Assembly: GCA_023420935.1 (NCBI GenBank)
Contig: JAEZUR010000123.1
Span: forward strand, 1 to 18,785
Direction: 5' to 3'
DNA: 18,785 nucleotides
Source: Bacillota bacterium
GTDB lineage: Bacteria; Bacillota; Clostridia; Lachnospirales; Lachnospiraceae
Under the pieces are notes generated by a model, which saw only the letters and a list, made by a program, of their open reading frames with translations, was not told the DNA's origin and searched no databases. A program made the translations under genes and the position numbers. Position 1 is the first letter of the stretch. Each line of letters begins with the position of its first letter. Positions 8,232-15,393 of the stretch are shown piece after piece.

Positions 8232-8266
8232 TCAATAGAAAGTACGTTCTGCGATCTTTCTGTTGA
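8232..8266 (+). other. Hairpin in the yajC 3' region
   Basis: TCAATAGAAAG (8232-8242) can pair with CTTTCTGTTGA with one G-U pair, enclosing a loop of about 13 nt, between the yajC stop and the main terminator. No T run follows. It may simply extend the 3' untranslated structure. Confidence 0.35.
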
Positions 8267-8274
8267 CATGAATT

Positions 8275-8309
8275 AACGGCAACTCCATTAGTAAAGGAGT
8301 TGCCGTTTT
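8275..8309 (+). terminator. Terminator of tgt-yajC, overlapping the PHP gene end
   Basis: Perfect 12-bp stem AACGGCAACTCC (8275-8286) / GGAGTTGCCGTT (8296-8307), 9-nt loop, then a T tract. The loop contains the stop codon of the converging PHP gene (8288-8290) and the right stem encodes its last residues, so one DNA segment serves as terminator on one strand and coding sequence on the other. On the minus strand the tail is weaker. Confidence 0.85.
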
Positions 8310-9154
8310 GCTTCTAAATCTTCTAGTATTGAATAAGGAATTTTTAGATTTCCTTTTCCAGTTCCAATTTGAATAAGAGGTTTATTGGCTCCATGAAAAT
8401 CAGAACCTCCTGTAATCAACAAATCATACTTTCTCGCAAGTTTTCGAACTTCACTTTCTTGGAAACCCATGTTGGAAGAGTATATAGTTTCAATCCCCAC
8501 CAAGCCTTCTTCTTTTAAATCAGATACTAAATGATCCAATTCAGTGTTGGATAAATGATAGAGAAGTGGATGTGCAAGAACGGGAAGGCCATGTGATTGC
8601 TGAATTAATTCGATTGCCTTTATGGGACTTAAATATTTTCTCGGGACATAATATGGCCCATTGGAATCCAGATACCGCTCAAAGGCATGTTTCGGTGTTT
8701 TTGTATATCCGGTCTCTGTAAGATATTTGGCAAAATGTGCTCTTGTCAGCACAGATTCACCTTCACGCGCTCGTAATTTTTCCATACTAATATCAATCCC
8801 TGCGCCAGCTAGATTTTCAATCATTTTAAGATTTCTCTGTTCACGTTCTTCCTGGGCAGCATTCAATGAATTCTTTAAGATATCACTCTCGTAATCAATA
8901 AACAGTCCCAGCATATGAATATCTTTTTTACCATATTCCACTGATAATTCAACACCAGGAATAATCTGAATCTCCTTGCCTTGATCTTGATATTCTTTCG
9001 CTTTTTTCATAGCACAAGCCAAGCCCTTAATGGTGTCATGGTCTGTTAATGCAATCGCCGCCAAGTCTTTCTCCACGGCTAAATCAACAACCTCAGAGGG
9101 AGTCAAAGTGCCATCCGAAGCATTGGAGTGTACATGTAAGTCAATATATTTCAT
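8288..9154 (-). CDS. PHP-domain phosphoesterase (YciV/RNase AM-like)
   Basis: Predicted metal-dependent phosphoesterase of 288 residues, a single PHP domain with a helical insertion at about 95-165. Metal-ligand motifs are all present: HVHSNASDG (His7, His9, Asp14), LTDHDT (Asp38, His39), PGVELS (Glu69), DIHMLG (His80), VLAHPLL (about 192-198) and GGSDFHG near residue 250. This set and length match the YciV family, whose characterised members hydrolyse 3',5'-nucleoside bisphosphates and trim RNA 5' ends (RNase AM); histidinol phosphatase or a polymerase PHP module is less likely because of the length and insertion. GAAAGG lies about 10 nt before the ATG. It is a lone minus-strand gene; its 5' flank runs directly into the structured repeats beginning at 9196. 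Substrate is inferred from family only. Confidence 0.85.
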   Translation of the reverse strand: MKYIDLHVHSNASDGTLTPSEVVDLAVEKDLAAIALTDHDTIKGLACAMKKAKEYQDQGKEIQIIPGVELSVEYGKKDIHMLGLFIDYESDILKNSLNAAQEEREQRNLKMIENLAGAGIDISMEKLRAREGESVLTRAHFAKYLTETGYTKTPKHAFERYLDSNGPYYVPRKYLSPIKAIELIQQSHGLPVLAHPLLYHLSNTELDHLVSDLKEEGLVGIETIYSSNMGFQESEVRKLARKYDLLITGGSDFHGANKPLIQIGTGKGNLKIPYSILEDLEAKRQLLY

Positions 9155-9195
9155 ATCATTCGTACCTTTCTATTCTAATTATGAATCAATTGTGA

Positions 9196-9427
9196 GACTG
9201 TGGTTGGTAATCAATTTGCACAAGATACGTATTCTTAGGAAGTGATACAAAGCATAGTTTGTTTCGCAACACGCTCTCGCTTGGATGAAGTTCGTAATGG
9301 TACGTAAGGCTCTAAAATACAGAGCCAAAGTACCAACGACTTCATAACAGTTGCTTACCAAACTATGCTTTGTATCACTTCGGTTTAGATTGTGAATGTG
9401 CAAATTGATTGATCTACGTTGTTCAAA
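9196..9427. repeat. Structured palindromic repeat, copy 1
   Basis: One of two tandem copies of an element folding into a long interrupted hairpin. Outer stem 9209-9222/9397-9410 (14 bp, perfect); second stem 9240-9261/9359-9380 (22 bp, perfect); GCAAC 9266-9270 with GTTGC 9350-9354; an unpaired 15-nt strand 9271-9285; TGAAGT plus CGT 9286-9295 with 9336-9344 (one bulged T); GGTAC 9299-9303 with GTACC 9330-9334; apical GGCTCT 9308-9313 with AGAGCC 9321-9326 around a 7-nt loop. The flanks gactgtgg (9196-9203) and tacgttgttcaaa (9415-9427) also recur in copy 2. No protein coding is evident. It may be a structured RNA or a palindromic mobile element; strand is undetermined because the fold is nearly self-complementary. 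Confidence 0.85.
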
Positions 9428-9469
9428 GGGTTATTGTCTCTAGTAATGTGATTTTAAAGTTATTTGAAA

Positions 9470-9697
9470 GACTGTGGAGATCAATTTGCTCAAAGATACA
9501 TACTGTGGTAAGTGTTACAAAGCATAGTTTGATTCGCAACACGCTCTCGCTTGGATGAAGTACGTAGTGGTACGTAAGATCCTAAAGTACAGGATCTAAG
9601 TACCAACGACTTCATAACAGTTGCTCATCAAACTATGATTTGTATCACTTCATTCTAGTTGGTGGATGTGCAAATTGATTTATTTACGTTGTTCAAA
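9470..9697. repeat. Structured palindromic repeat, copy 2
   Basis: Second copy, offset by exactly 270 bp from copy 1 over 9211-9427 with no net insertion or deletion. Stems: 9510-9531/9629-9650 (22 bp, two mismatches); GCAAC 9536-9540 with GTTGC 9620-9624; 9556-9565 with 9606-9614; GGTAC 9569-9573 with GTACC 9600-9604; apical GATCCT 9578-9583 with AGGATC 9591-9596. The outer stem 9481-9492/9667-9678 has one mismatch. Compared with copy 1 the apical stem differs at three adjacent pairs and each change is compensated (G-C to A-T, C-G to T-A, T-A to C-G), while the unpaired strand 9541-9555 is identical. The interior loops next to the outer stem have diverged freely. Confidence 0.85.
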
Positions 9698-9896
9698 AAC
9701 TTTATTTTATAATGTTGATTATACTACTTGAACTTGTTTAATATTATTTTTGATGATATTAAGTGGTTGAATAATTATTTCATATCTAATATCTTAGTAT
9801 AAATTTGAAAGACAATTTCTATAACTACTTTAGAATTATCTTTGTAAAATCTCTTACGGACATTATTTCTAGTTTTCAACTCAACGAAGTAAAAGC
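9698..9896. other. AT-rich spacer between the two repeat systems
   Basis: Very AT-rich. An open frame starting with TTG at 9805 runs into the next element but lacks a ribosome binding site and is not credible. I see no tRNA, strong promoter or repeat here. Confidence 0.5.
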
Positions 9897-10083
9897 CATG
9901 AATGTGCTTGCCGATGAAATCATTTGGTCAGACCGACTGACGACGGCTGTTTATGTTCGACTTAAGACTCAGGAAAAAGCGACGCCAGCTTATGCGGCGC
10001 TTTTTCTACGCTTTGAGGCTTAAAAGCGAACATGCCTAGGAAGGTAAGGCGACCAAATGAATTCATCGGCAAGTACATTCATG
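9897..10083. repeat. Inverted-repeat element with inner terminator-like hairpin
   Basis: A 33-nt left arm (9897-9929) and right arm (10051-10083) are reverse complements with two mismatches. Inside, ATGTTCG (9953-9959) pairs with CGAACAT (10027-10033), TTAAG-CTCA (about 9962-9970) with TGAG-CTTAA (about 10014-10023), and an apical hairpin AAAAAGCG...CGCTTTTT (9974-10005) resembles an intrinsic terminator. The element is visibly richer in G and C than the flanking DNA. It shares no sequence with the 9196-9697 repeats. No transposase is encoded. It could be a small non-autonomous mobile element (MITE-like) or an intergenic structured repeat. Confidence 0.75.
9974..10005. terminator. Terminator-like hairpin inside the inverted-repeat element
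   Basis: AAAAAGCG (9974-9981) pairs with CGCTTTTT (9998-10005); inside, an A/G mismatch and CGC/GCG close an 8-nt loop. A and T flanks could terminate transcription on both strands, shielding the downstream membrane-protein gene and the PHP side from each other. Confidence 0.5.
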
Positions 10084-10135
10084 AACACAACCTTCCTTAA
10101 GTCGACCGGCAAGTACATTCATGAACACAACCTTC
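10067..10135 (+). repeat. 29-bp perfect direct repeat, period 40
   Basis: The 29 bases at 10067-10095 recur exactly at 10107-10135. The first copy begins within the right arm of the inverted-repeat element and continues 12 bases beyond it. The bases before the second copy (10097-10107, TTAAGTCGACC) resemble those at 10043-10054 (about GTAAGGCGACC), so the second copy looks like a duplicate of the element's right end that lost about 12 bases. Confidence 0.85.
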
Positions 10136-10260
10136 ATTCTGCCACATGCTACTAACCACACTTAGTATATCACATTTAAAATAATTATTACAGAATAAAT
10201 GCATACTTAGGACACGTTTCTAATATATTACAGTATGATAAAAAGTTATGGAGGGGTACC

Positions 10261-10635
10261 ATGAACCAGTTGATCAGAAAACAATCAAAGGCATTGACAA
10301 TAATTAAGGCGTTACTGGCTTCTTATGTAATTACTGGAATCTTGTTACTGCTACTGGCACTGCTTATGTATAAAGCCCAGCCACCTAGTGGAGTGATACG
10401 CGTTGGGATTGTGTTTTCTTATATCTTTTCATCTTTTATAGGTGGATTTATTGTTGGAAAAAGTGCATCGGAAAAAAGATTTCTATGGGGAATAGTCAAC
10501 GGAATACTCTATTTTGTAGTAATTCTACTAGTATCTATGATCCTGAATAAGGCAGTGTTCGGGCAAGTGGGAAGTACCTTTACTGTATTCGTAATGTGTA
10601 CACTAGGTGGTATGCTAGGGGGAATGATCAGTTAA
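10261..10635 (+). CDS. TIGR04086-family four-helix membrane protein
   Basis: Small integral membrane protein of 124 residues and unknown function. Four hydrophobic segments are visible at about 16-38, 46-66, 74-93 and 102-122, separated by short charged turns (GKSASEKR at about 66-73). The pattern, with conserved glycines in helices two and four (SSFIGGFIVGK, TLGGMLGGMIS), matches the TIGR04086 family common in clostridia; I recognise this from pattern alone. GGAGG at 10250-10254, 6 nt before ATG, is a strong ribosome binding site. A TATGAT at 10234-10239 might be the -10, without a convincing -35. It lies alone between the repeat-rich gap and a terminator (10653-10687), upstream of the separately promoted rel gene. 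Confidence 0.75.
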   Translation: MNQLIRKQSKALTIIKALLASYVITGILLLLLALLMYKAQPPSGVIRVGIVFSYIFSSFIGGFIVGKSASEKRFLWGIVNGILYFVVILLVSMILNKAVFGQVGSTFTVFVMCTLGGMLGGMIS

Positions 10636-10652
10636 TAAGCTGAAATGGAAGA

Positions 10653-10687
10653 TGGCTTGCAGATATAAAATCTGCAGGCTATTTTTG
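10653..10687 (+). terminator. Terminator after the TIGR04086-type gene
   Basis: A 12-bp stem TGGCTTGCAGAT (10653-10664) / ATCTGCAGGCTA (10670-10681), including two G-T pairs, a 5-nt loop, then TTTTTG. It separates the membrane-protein gene from rel. Confidence 0.85.
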
Positions 10688-10716
10688 CGTATAAAACTAT
10701 TTTGTCGATAAATGAA

Positions 10717-10745
10717 TTGATTTTTTTATATAAAGTAATTATAAT
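10717..10745 (+). promoter_or_regulatory. Promoter of the rel operon
   Basis: TTGATT (10717-10722), a 17-nt spacer and perfect TATAAT (10740-10745). Predicted start about 10752, which lies downstream of the TTG at 10702 that would give the longest frame, and so supports ATG 10777 as the rel start. Confidence 0.85.
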
Positions 10746-10776
10746 AGTAGAATATTCAAGACTAGGTGGTGATTTC

Positions 10777-13089
10777 ATGGGAATTCATAAGAATGGGATA
10801 GAGGACAACGAAATAGAACTGGTAAGCGAGGATTTTGCTGAGAAAACAATACCAGAGGATTTTACGGAACCAGAAGAATTATATCAGAAATTAATTGAAA
10901 CCGTTAAGAATTACCATCCCTCTGCAGATCTTTCAATGATAGAGAAAGCATACCATATAGCTTATAATGCCCATAAAGATCAACGCAGAAAATCAGGAGA
11001 GCCATACATTATTCATCCATTATGTGTTTGTATCATATTGGCAGAATTAGAACTCGATAAAGAGACAATTGTTGCAGGACTGCTACATGATGTTGTAGAG
11101 GACACAGTCCTTAGTTCGGATGAGATTAAGAAAGAATTTAGTGAAGAAATTGCATTATTAGTTGATGGAGTTACCAAACTGACTCAGTTAAATTACTCCT
11201 CTGATAAAATAGAAATCCAAGCGGAAAATCTTAGAAAAATGTTTTTAGCAATGGCAAAGGATATTCGTGTTATTCTGATTAAACTTGCCGATCGACTTCA
11301 TAATATGAGAACCCTTCAATATATGAAGCCAGAGAAACAAAGAGAAAAAGCACGTGAGACCATGGATATTTATGCGCCTATTGCACAACGACTTGGTATC
11401 TCAAAGATTAAGATAGAATTAGATGATTTATCATTAAAGTATTTAGAACCAGAGGTCTATAAGGACTTAACTGACAAAATAGCTTCTAAGAAAAGTGAAA
11501 GAGAATCCTTTATCAAGAGTATTGTGGAGGAAGTTAGCTACCATGTTCATTCCGCCAATATTGAAGCTAAGATAGATGGTCGAGTAAAGCATTTCTTTAG
11601 TATCTATAAAAAAATGGTAAATCAGAACAAAACTTTAGAACAGATTTATGACTTATTTGCTGTTCGAATTGTCGTAGATTCTGTAAAGGATTGCTATGCT
11701 GCACTCGGAGTGATACATGAAATGTATAAACCGATACCTGGAAGATTCAAAGATTATATTGCTATGCCAAAACCAAATATGTACCAATCCCTTCATACAA
11801 CTTTGATAGGGCCATCTGGTCAGCCATTTGAGATACAGATTCGTACCTTTGACATGCATCGTACTGCAGAATACGGTATCGCTGCACATTGGAAGTATAA
11901 AGAAGGCCAAGATGGTAAAAATTCCAGAGATAGTGAGGAAGCAAAACTTACTTGGCTTCGTCAGATTTTAGAATGGCAACGTGATATGTCTGACAATAAG
12001 GAATTTTTAAGTTTATTAAAGAGTGATTTAGATTTATTCTCTGAAAGTGTTTATTGCTTTACTCCTTCCGGAGATGTGAAGAATCTTCCAAATGGATCTA
12101 CGCCAATTGATTTTGCATATAGCATTCATAGTGCTGTTGGTAATAAAATGGTGGGAGCAAGAGTCAATGGTAAGTTAGTTACCATTGATTATGTGATACA
12201 AAATGGTGATAGAATAGAGATCATCACTTCACAGAATTCGAAAGGTCCTAGCCGAGATTGGTTATCCCTGGTTAAGAGTACACAGGCTAAAAATAAGATT
12301 AACCAATGGTTTAAGACGGAATTAAAAGATGACAATATATTAAAAGGCAAAGAAATGATTATTGCTTACTGTAAAGGTAAGAATATAGTTTTAAGCGACC
12401 TATTAAAGTCAGAATATATGAATGCATGCATGGCCAAATATGGATTCCGTGATTGGGATTCTATTTATGCTGCCGTAGGTCATGGTGGTCTAAAAGAAGG
12501 TCAGGTAATTAATAAATTACAAGAAGAGTATGTTAAGAAGCATAAGAAAGAGATTACCGATGAAAAGGTACTTGAGACCGTTTCAGGAGTGAAAGAAAAT
12601 AAACCGGCTTCCATTGCCAAATCTAAGAGTGGTATTGTGGTTGAGGGAATCCATGATGTTGCAGTTCGGTTCTCCAAGTGTTGCAGTCCAGTGCCAGGGG
12701 ATGAGATAGTTGGATTTGTAACAAGAGGAAGAGGCGTATCAATTCATAGAACAGATTGCATAAACGTAATTCATCTACCAGAGGAAGATCGTGCAAGACT
12801 CATTGATGCAGAATGGCAAGTGGGAACTTCTTCAAAATCTCATGGAGAGCTTTATACTGCAGAGATTAAGATTTATGCTAATAATAGAAATGGTATTTTA
12901 GTAGATATTTCAAAAGTATTTACAGAGAATAAAGTAGATGTTTCATCTATGTTAGTTCGAACTAGTAAACAAGGGAAAGCAACCATTAGTATAGGTTTTG
13001 AGATACATGGAGTGGAACAACTTCATACCATTGTTGCAAAGATTCGTAGTGTAGAAAGCGTACTAGATATAGAAAGAACATCTAGTTAA
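10777..13089 (+). CDS. rel: Bifunctional (p)ppGpp synthetase/hydrolase Rel
   Basis: Makes and degrades the stringent-response alarmone (p)ppGpp. Domains in the 770-residue protein: N-terminal HD hydrolase with LLHDVVEDT (His104, Asp105) and the preceding IIHP histidine; synthetase with RFKDYIAMPKPNMYQSLHT (RFKD 323-326) and EIQIRTFDMHRTAEYGIAAHW; TGS domain opening VYCFTPSGDVKNLPNG; a conserved-cysteine zinc-finger-like region around FSKCCSPVPGDEI...HRTDC; and a C-terminal ACT domain. The RxKD form of the synthetase motif, not ExDD, marks the bifunctional Rel/SpoT class, and the hydrolase HD pair is intact, so both activities are expected. AGGTGG about 7 nt before ATG 10777 sets the start; an open TTG extension to 10702 would begin before the predicted transcript. 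First gene of the long plus-strand run; no apt or recJ precedes it here. Confidence 0.96.
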   Translation: MGIHKNGIEDNEIELVSEDFAEKTIPEDFTEPEELYQKLIETVKNYHPSADLSMIEKAYHIAYNAHKDQRRKSGEPYIIHPLCVCIILAELELDKETIVAGLLHDVVEDTVLSSDEIKKEFSEEIALLVDGVTKLTQLNYSSDKIEIQAENLRKMFLAMAKDIRVILIKLADRLHNMRTLQYMKPEKQREKARETMDIYAPIAQRLGISKIKIELDDLSLKYLEPEVYKDLTDKIASKKSERESFIKSIVEEVSYHVHSANIEAKIDGRVKHFFSIYKKMVNQNKTLEQIYDLFAVRIVVDSVKDCYAALGVIHEMYKPIPGRFKDYIAMPKPNMYQSLHTTLIGPSGQPFEIQIRTFDMHRTAEYGIAAHWKYKEGQDGKNSRDSEEAKLTWLRQILEWQRDMSDNKEFLSLLKSDLDLFSESVYCFTPSGDVKNLPNGSTPIDFAYSIHSAVGNKMVGARVNGKLVTIDYVIQNGDRIEIITSQNSKGPSRDWLSLVKSTQAKNKINQWFKTELKDDNILKGKEMIIAYCKGKNIVLSDLLKSEYMNACMAKYGFRDWDSIYAAVGHGGLKEGQVINKLQEEYVKKHKKEITDEKVLETVSGVKENKPASIAKSKSGIVVEGIHDVAVRFSKCCSPVPGDEIVGFVTRGRGVSIHRTDCINVIHLPEEDRARLIDAEWQVGTSSKSHGELYTAEIKIYANNRNGILVDISKVFTENKVDVSSMLVRTSKQGKATISIGFEIHGVEQLHTIVAKIRSVESVLDIERTSS

Positions 13090-13161
13090 GTATAATTATT
13101 GTAAATGAAAGACGTTATATTATTATTGATTTCCTAAATGAATGAAGGAGGAGGCATGAGA

Positions 13162-13821
13162 ATGAATGATTTAATCCAAAAAGGTGATATGGATATCAAG
13201 ATTTTGGTCCTTGGAATGGTAAGTACCAATTGCTATATCATAAGTAATCATAAAACCAAAGAAGCGATTATTATTGACCCAGCAGATAAATTCGATCGAA
13301 TTAAACAATATATCACAGAAGCAGGATTAAATATAGTTGGTATCTTTTTGACTCATGGCCACTTTGATCATATATTTGCTGCAACAGAATTGACTTCTTA
13401 CTATCATTCAAAGCTTTATGCATCTAAGGAAGAAAAAAGTCTTTTAAATGATGCCAACATGAACTGCTCGGCTGGTGTAGGAAGACCATTTACATTGGAA
13501 GCAGATGTATACCTTACCGATCAAGAGTTGATTCATCTAGCTGGGATGCAACTAAAAGTAATTCATACGCCAGGCCACACAGCTGGAAGTGTATGCTATC
13601 ATATTATGAATCATGGTGTATTGCTAAGTGGAGATACTCTGTTTTTAGAATCAGTTGGAAGAACTGACTTACCGACAGGAAATGGTGCTAAAATAGTACA
13701 GTCGATTAATGAGAAATTAATGGTATTAGATGACAATATAATTGTTTACCCAGGTCATGGGGATGCAACTTCAATTGCTTATGAGCGAGAGAATAACCCC
13801 TATTTAACTGGATGGGAATAA
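13162..13821 (+). CDS. Metallo-beta-lactamase-fold hydrolase (glyoxalase II-like)
   Basis: Predicted cytoplasmic zinc hydrolase of 219 residues. The MBL metal motif THGHFDH is at 64-70 (His65, His67, Asp69, His70), followed by HTPGHTAGSVCYH, LLSGDTLF and YPGHGDAT, giving the usual set of two-metal ligands. Length and motif order match the short MBL hydrolases often annotated as hydroxyacylglutathione hydrolase; the extra C-terminal substrate domain of true glyoxalase II is absent, so the substrate is unknown. The start is debatable: ATG 13138 lacks a ribosome binding site because the purine run AAGGAGGAGG follows it; ATG 13162 sits 7 nt after that run and is preferred; ATG 13189, giving MDIKILVLGMVSTN, is possible. 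It follows rel by about 70 nt with no terminator between and precedes hemZ by 18 nt, so it is probably in the operon. Confidence 0.85.
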   Translation: MNDLIQKGDMDIKILVLGMVSTNCYIISNHKTKEAIIIDPADKFDRIKQYITEAGLNIVGIFLTHGHFDHIFAATELTSYYHSKLYASKEEKSLLNDANMNCSAGVGRPFTLEADVYLTDQELIHLAGMQLKVIHTPGHTAGSVCYHIMNHGVLLSGDTLFLESVGRTDLPTGNGAKIVQSINEKLMVLDDNIIVYPGHGDATSIAYERENNPYLTGWE

Positions 13822-13839
13822 TAATAGAAAGAGAAAATC

Positions 13840-15372
13840 ATGATAACCATAGAATTATCAAAAAATGATTTTGCCTATGATATACAATCATTAACAAAAG
13901 CATTTTATCCAAGTGAAGATATTCACGTTCAAGAAGGAAACAATAGTATTTCCAAAGAGATTCATATAAAAGTAAATCTAGAAGATGACAGCATAGGTAT
14001 TTCATTTTATCAGAATGAAATACCTATATTAGAAGAATCAAGCACTGATATTTTTAAAGAAACCACAGCATTTGGAGAAGATAACTATTGGAGGAGAATG
14101 AATCCGGACTTATCCAATGCAAAGCGTAAACATTATAAAAATCAGTTAAAACATTTGTTATATCATGTGTTGTCCAAAACATCTGGTAGAAACCTCCCTT
14201 GGGGTACGTTAACCGGAGTTCGACCAACCAAGATAGCGATGGAACACTTTATGTTAGGTGATCCTGTGGATTGGATCAGACAATATATGAAAGAACAGTA
14301 TTTGTGTTCCCAGGAAAAGATTGATTTAGGAATTACCATTGTGACAAAAGAGGTTGCAATTTTAGAAGATTTGGATTATAAAAATGGATATAGCCTATAT
14401 ATTGGTATACCATTTTGTCCAACAACCTGTTTATATTGCTCCTTTACTTCATACTCGGTCGGTAAATATAAGAACTTAGTAGAACAGTATCTTGAGGCTT
14501 TGTTTAAAGAAATAGAGTACGCATCCACTTGCTTTCCAAACAAAAAATTAAATACTATTTATGTTGGAGGTGGTACTCCTACTACCTTAAGTGCAGAGCA
14601 GCTGGAGCGACTGTTGCGTAAAATTAAGAGTCATTTTCCACTCACTTATGTAAAGGAATTTACAGTGGAAGCAGGTAGACCTGATAGTATTACATTAGAA
14701 AAATTAAAAGTTCTAAAGAATGAAGGAGTCACTAGAATCTCAATTAATCCACAGACGATGAATCAAAAGACCCTTGATATTATAGGAAGAAAGCATACCG
14801 TGGAACAGGTAATAGAAGCATTTTGGTTGGCAAGAGATGCAGGACATGATAATATCAATATGGATTTGATTGTGGGATTACCGGGAGAAACCCTGGAAGA
14901 AGTGGACAAGACACTTAAAGCAATTGGCCAACTTAATCCGGACAGTTTAACCATACATTCCTTAGTAATGAAACGCGCGGCTATGTTGAATATCCGTAAA
15001 GACGAATACGAGGATAGTGTTTCAGTATCTATGGATGAAATGTTAGAACATGGAGCAGAATTTGCCTATCAAGAAGGATATGAACCTTATTATATGTATC
15101 GACAAAAGAATACGACTGGAAATGCCAAAAGTGCAAATCAAGAAAATGTTGGTTATGCAAGACCTGGAAAAGAAGGCATTTATAATATTTTAATCATGGA
15201 AGAGATGCAAACAATTTTAGCGTTAGGGGCTGGGGCCTCCTCCAAATTTGTTTTTCTGGACGAAGGTAGAGTTGAGCGCATTGAAAATGTGAAAAGCCTG
15301 GAAGACTATATTGCTAGAATTGATGAAATGATTCTTCGAAAACGTAGCTTTTTGGAGAAGGAAATGGTTTAG
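13840..15372 (+). CDS. hemZ: HemZ-like radical SAM protein (coproporphyrinogen dehydrogenase family)
   Basis: Radical S-adenosylmethionine protein of 510 residues. IGIPFCPTTCLYCSFTSY contains the CxxxCxxC iron-sulfur site (Cys193, Cys197, Cys200), followed by the SAM-binding glycine stretch VGGGTPTTL (about 246-254) and the TVEAGRPDS and INPQTMN strands of the TIM barrel. The long N-terminal extension (about 1-180, including GTLTGVRPTK near 123-132) is typical of HemZ and absent from HemN and HemW. HemZ is named for oxygen-independent coproporphyrinogen III oxidation, but the true substrate in clostridia is uncertain and no other haem gene is in the window. The ribosome binding site is weak (AGAAAGAG). 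Spacings of 18 nt upstream and 21 nt downstream put it inside the rel-aspS run. Confidence 0.88.
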   Translation: MITIELSKNDFAYDIQSLTKAFYPSEDIHVQEGNNSISKEIHIKVNLEDDSIGISFYQNEIPILEESSTDIFKETTAFGEDNYWRRMNPDLSNAKRKHYKNQLKHLLYHVLSKTSGRNLPWGTLTGVRPTKIAMEHFMLGDPVDWIRQYMKEQYLCSQEKIDLGITIVTKEVAILEDLDYKNGYSLYIGIPFCPTTCLYCSFTSYSVGKYKNLVEQYLEALFKEIEYASTCFPNKKLNTIYVGGGTPTTLSAEQLERLLRKIKSHFPLTYVKEFTVEAGRPDSITLEKLKVLKNEGVTRISINPQTMNQKTLDIIGRKHTVEQVIEAFWLARDAGHDNINMDLIVGLPGETLEEVDKTLKAIGQLNPDSLTIHSLVMKRAAMLNIRKDEYEDSVSVSMDEMLEHGAEFAYQEGYEPYYMYRQKNTTGNAKSANQENVGYARPGKEGIYNILIMEEMQTILALGAGASSKFVFLDEGRVERIENVKSLEDYIARIDEMILRKRSFLEKEMV

Positions 15373-15393
15373 AATAGGGAGAAAGAGGAAAGT

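Noticed and set aside
9179..9403. 74-codon minus-strand open frame across repeat copy 1
   Set aside because: It lies within the palindromic repeat. Copy 2 shows nucleotide changes that preserve base pairing rather than a reading frame.
9805..10023. 72-codon open frame on the plus strand starting with TTG
   Set aside because: No ribosome binding site, non-ATG start, and its 3' half lies in the arms and terminator-like hairpin of the inverted-repeat element, so the frame is best explained as chance.
9196..10135. CRISPR array or insertion sequence
   Set aside because: There are only two copies of long palindromic units, not short repeats with uniform spacers, and no cas or transposase gene is present.
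10702..10776. N-terminal extension of Rel from TTG 10702
   Set aside because: The -35 and -10 elements (10717-10745) lie inside it and it has no ribosome binding site; ATG 10777 does.
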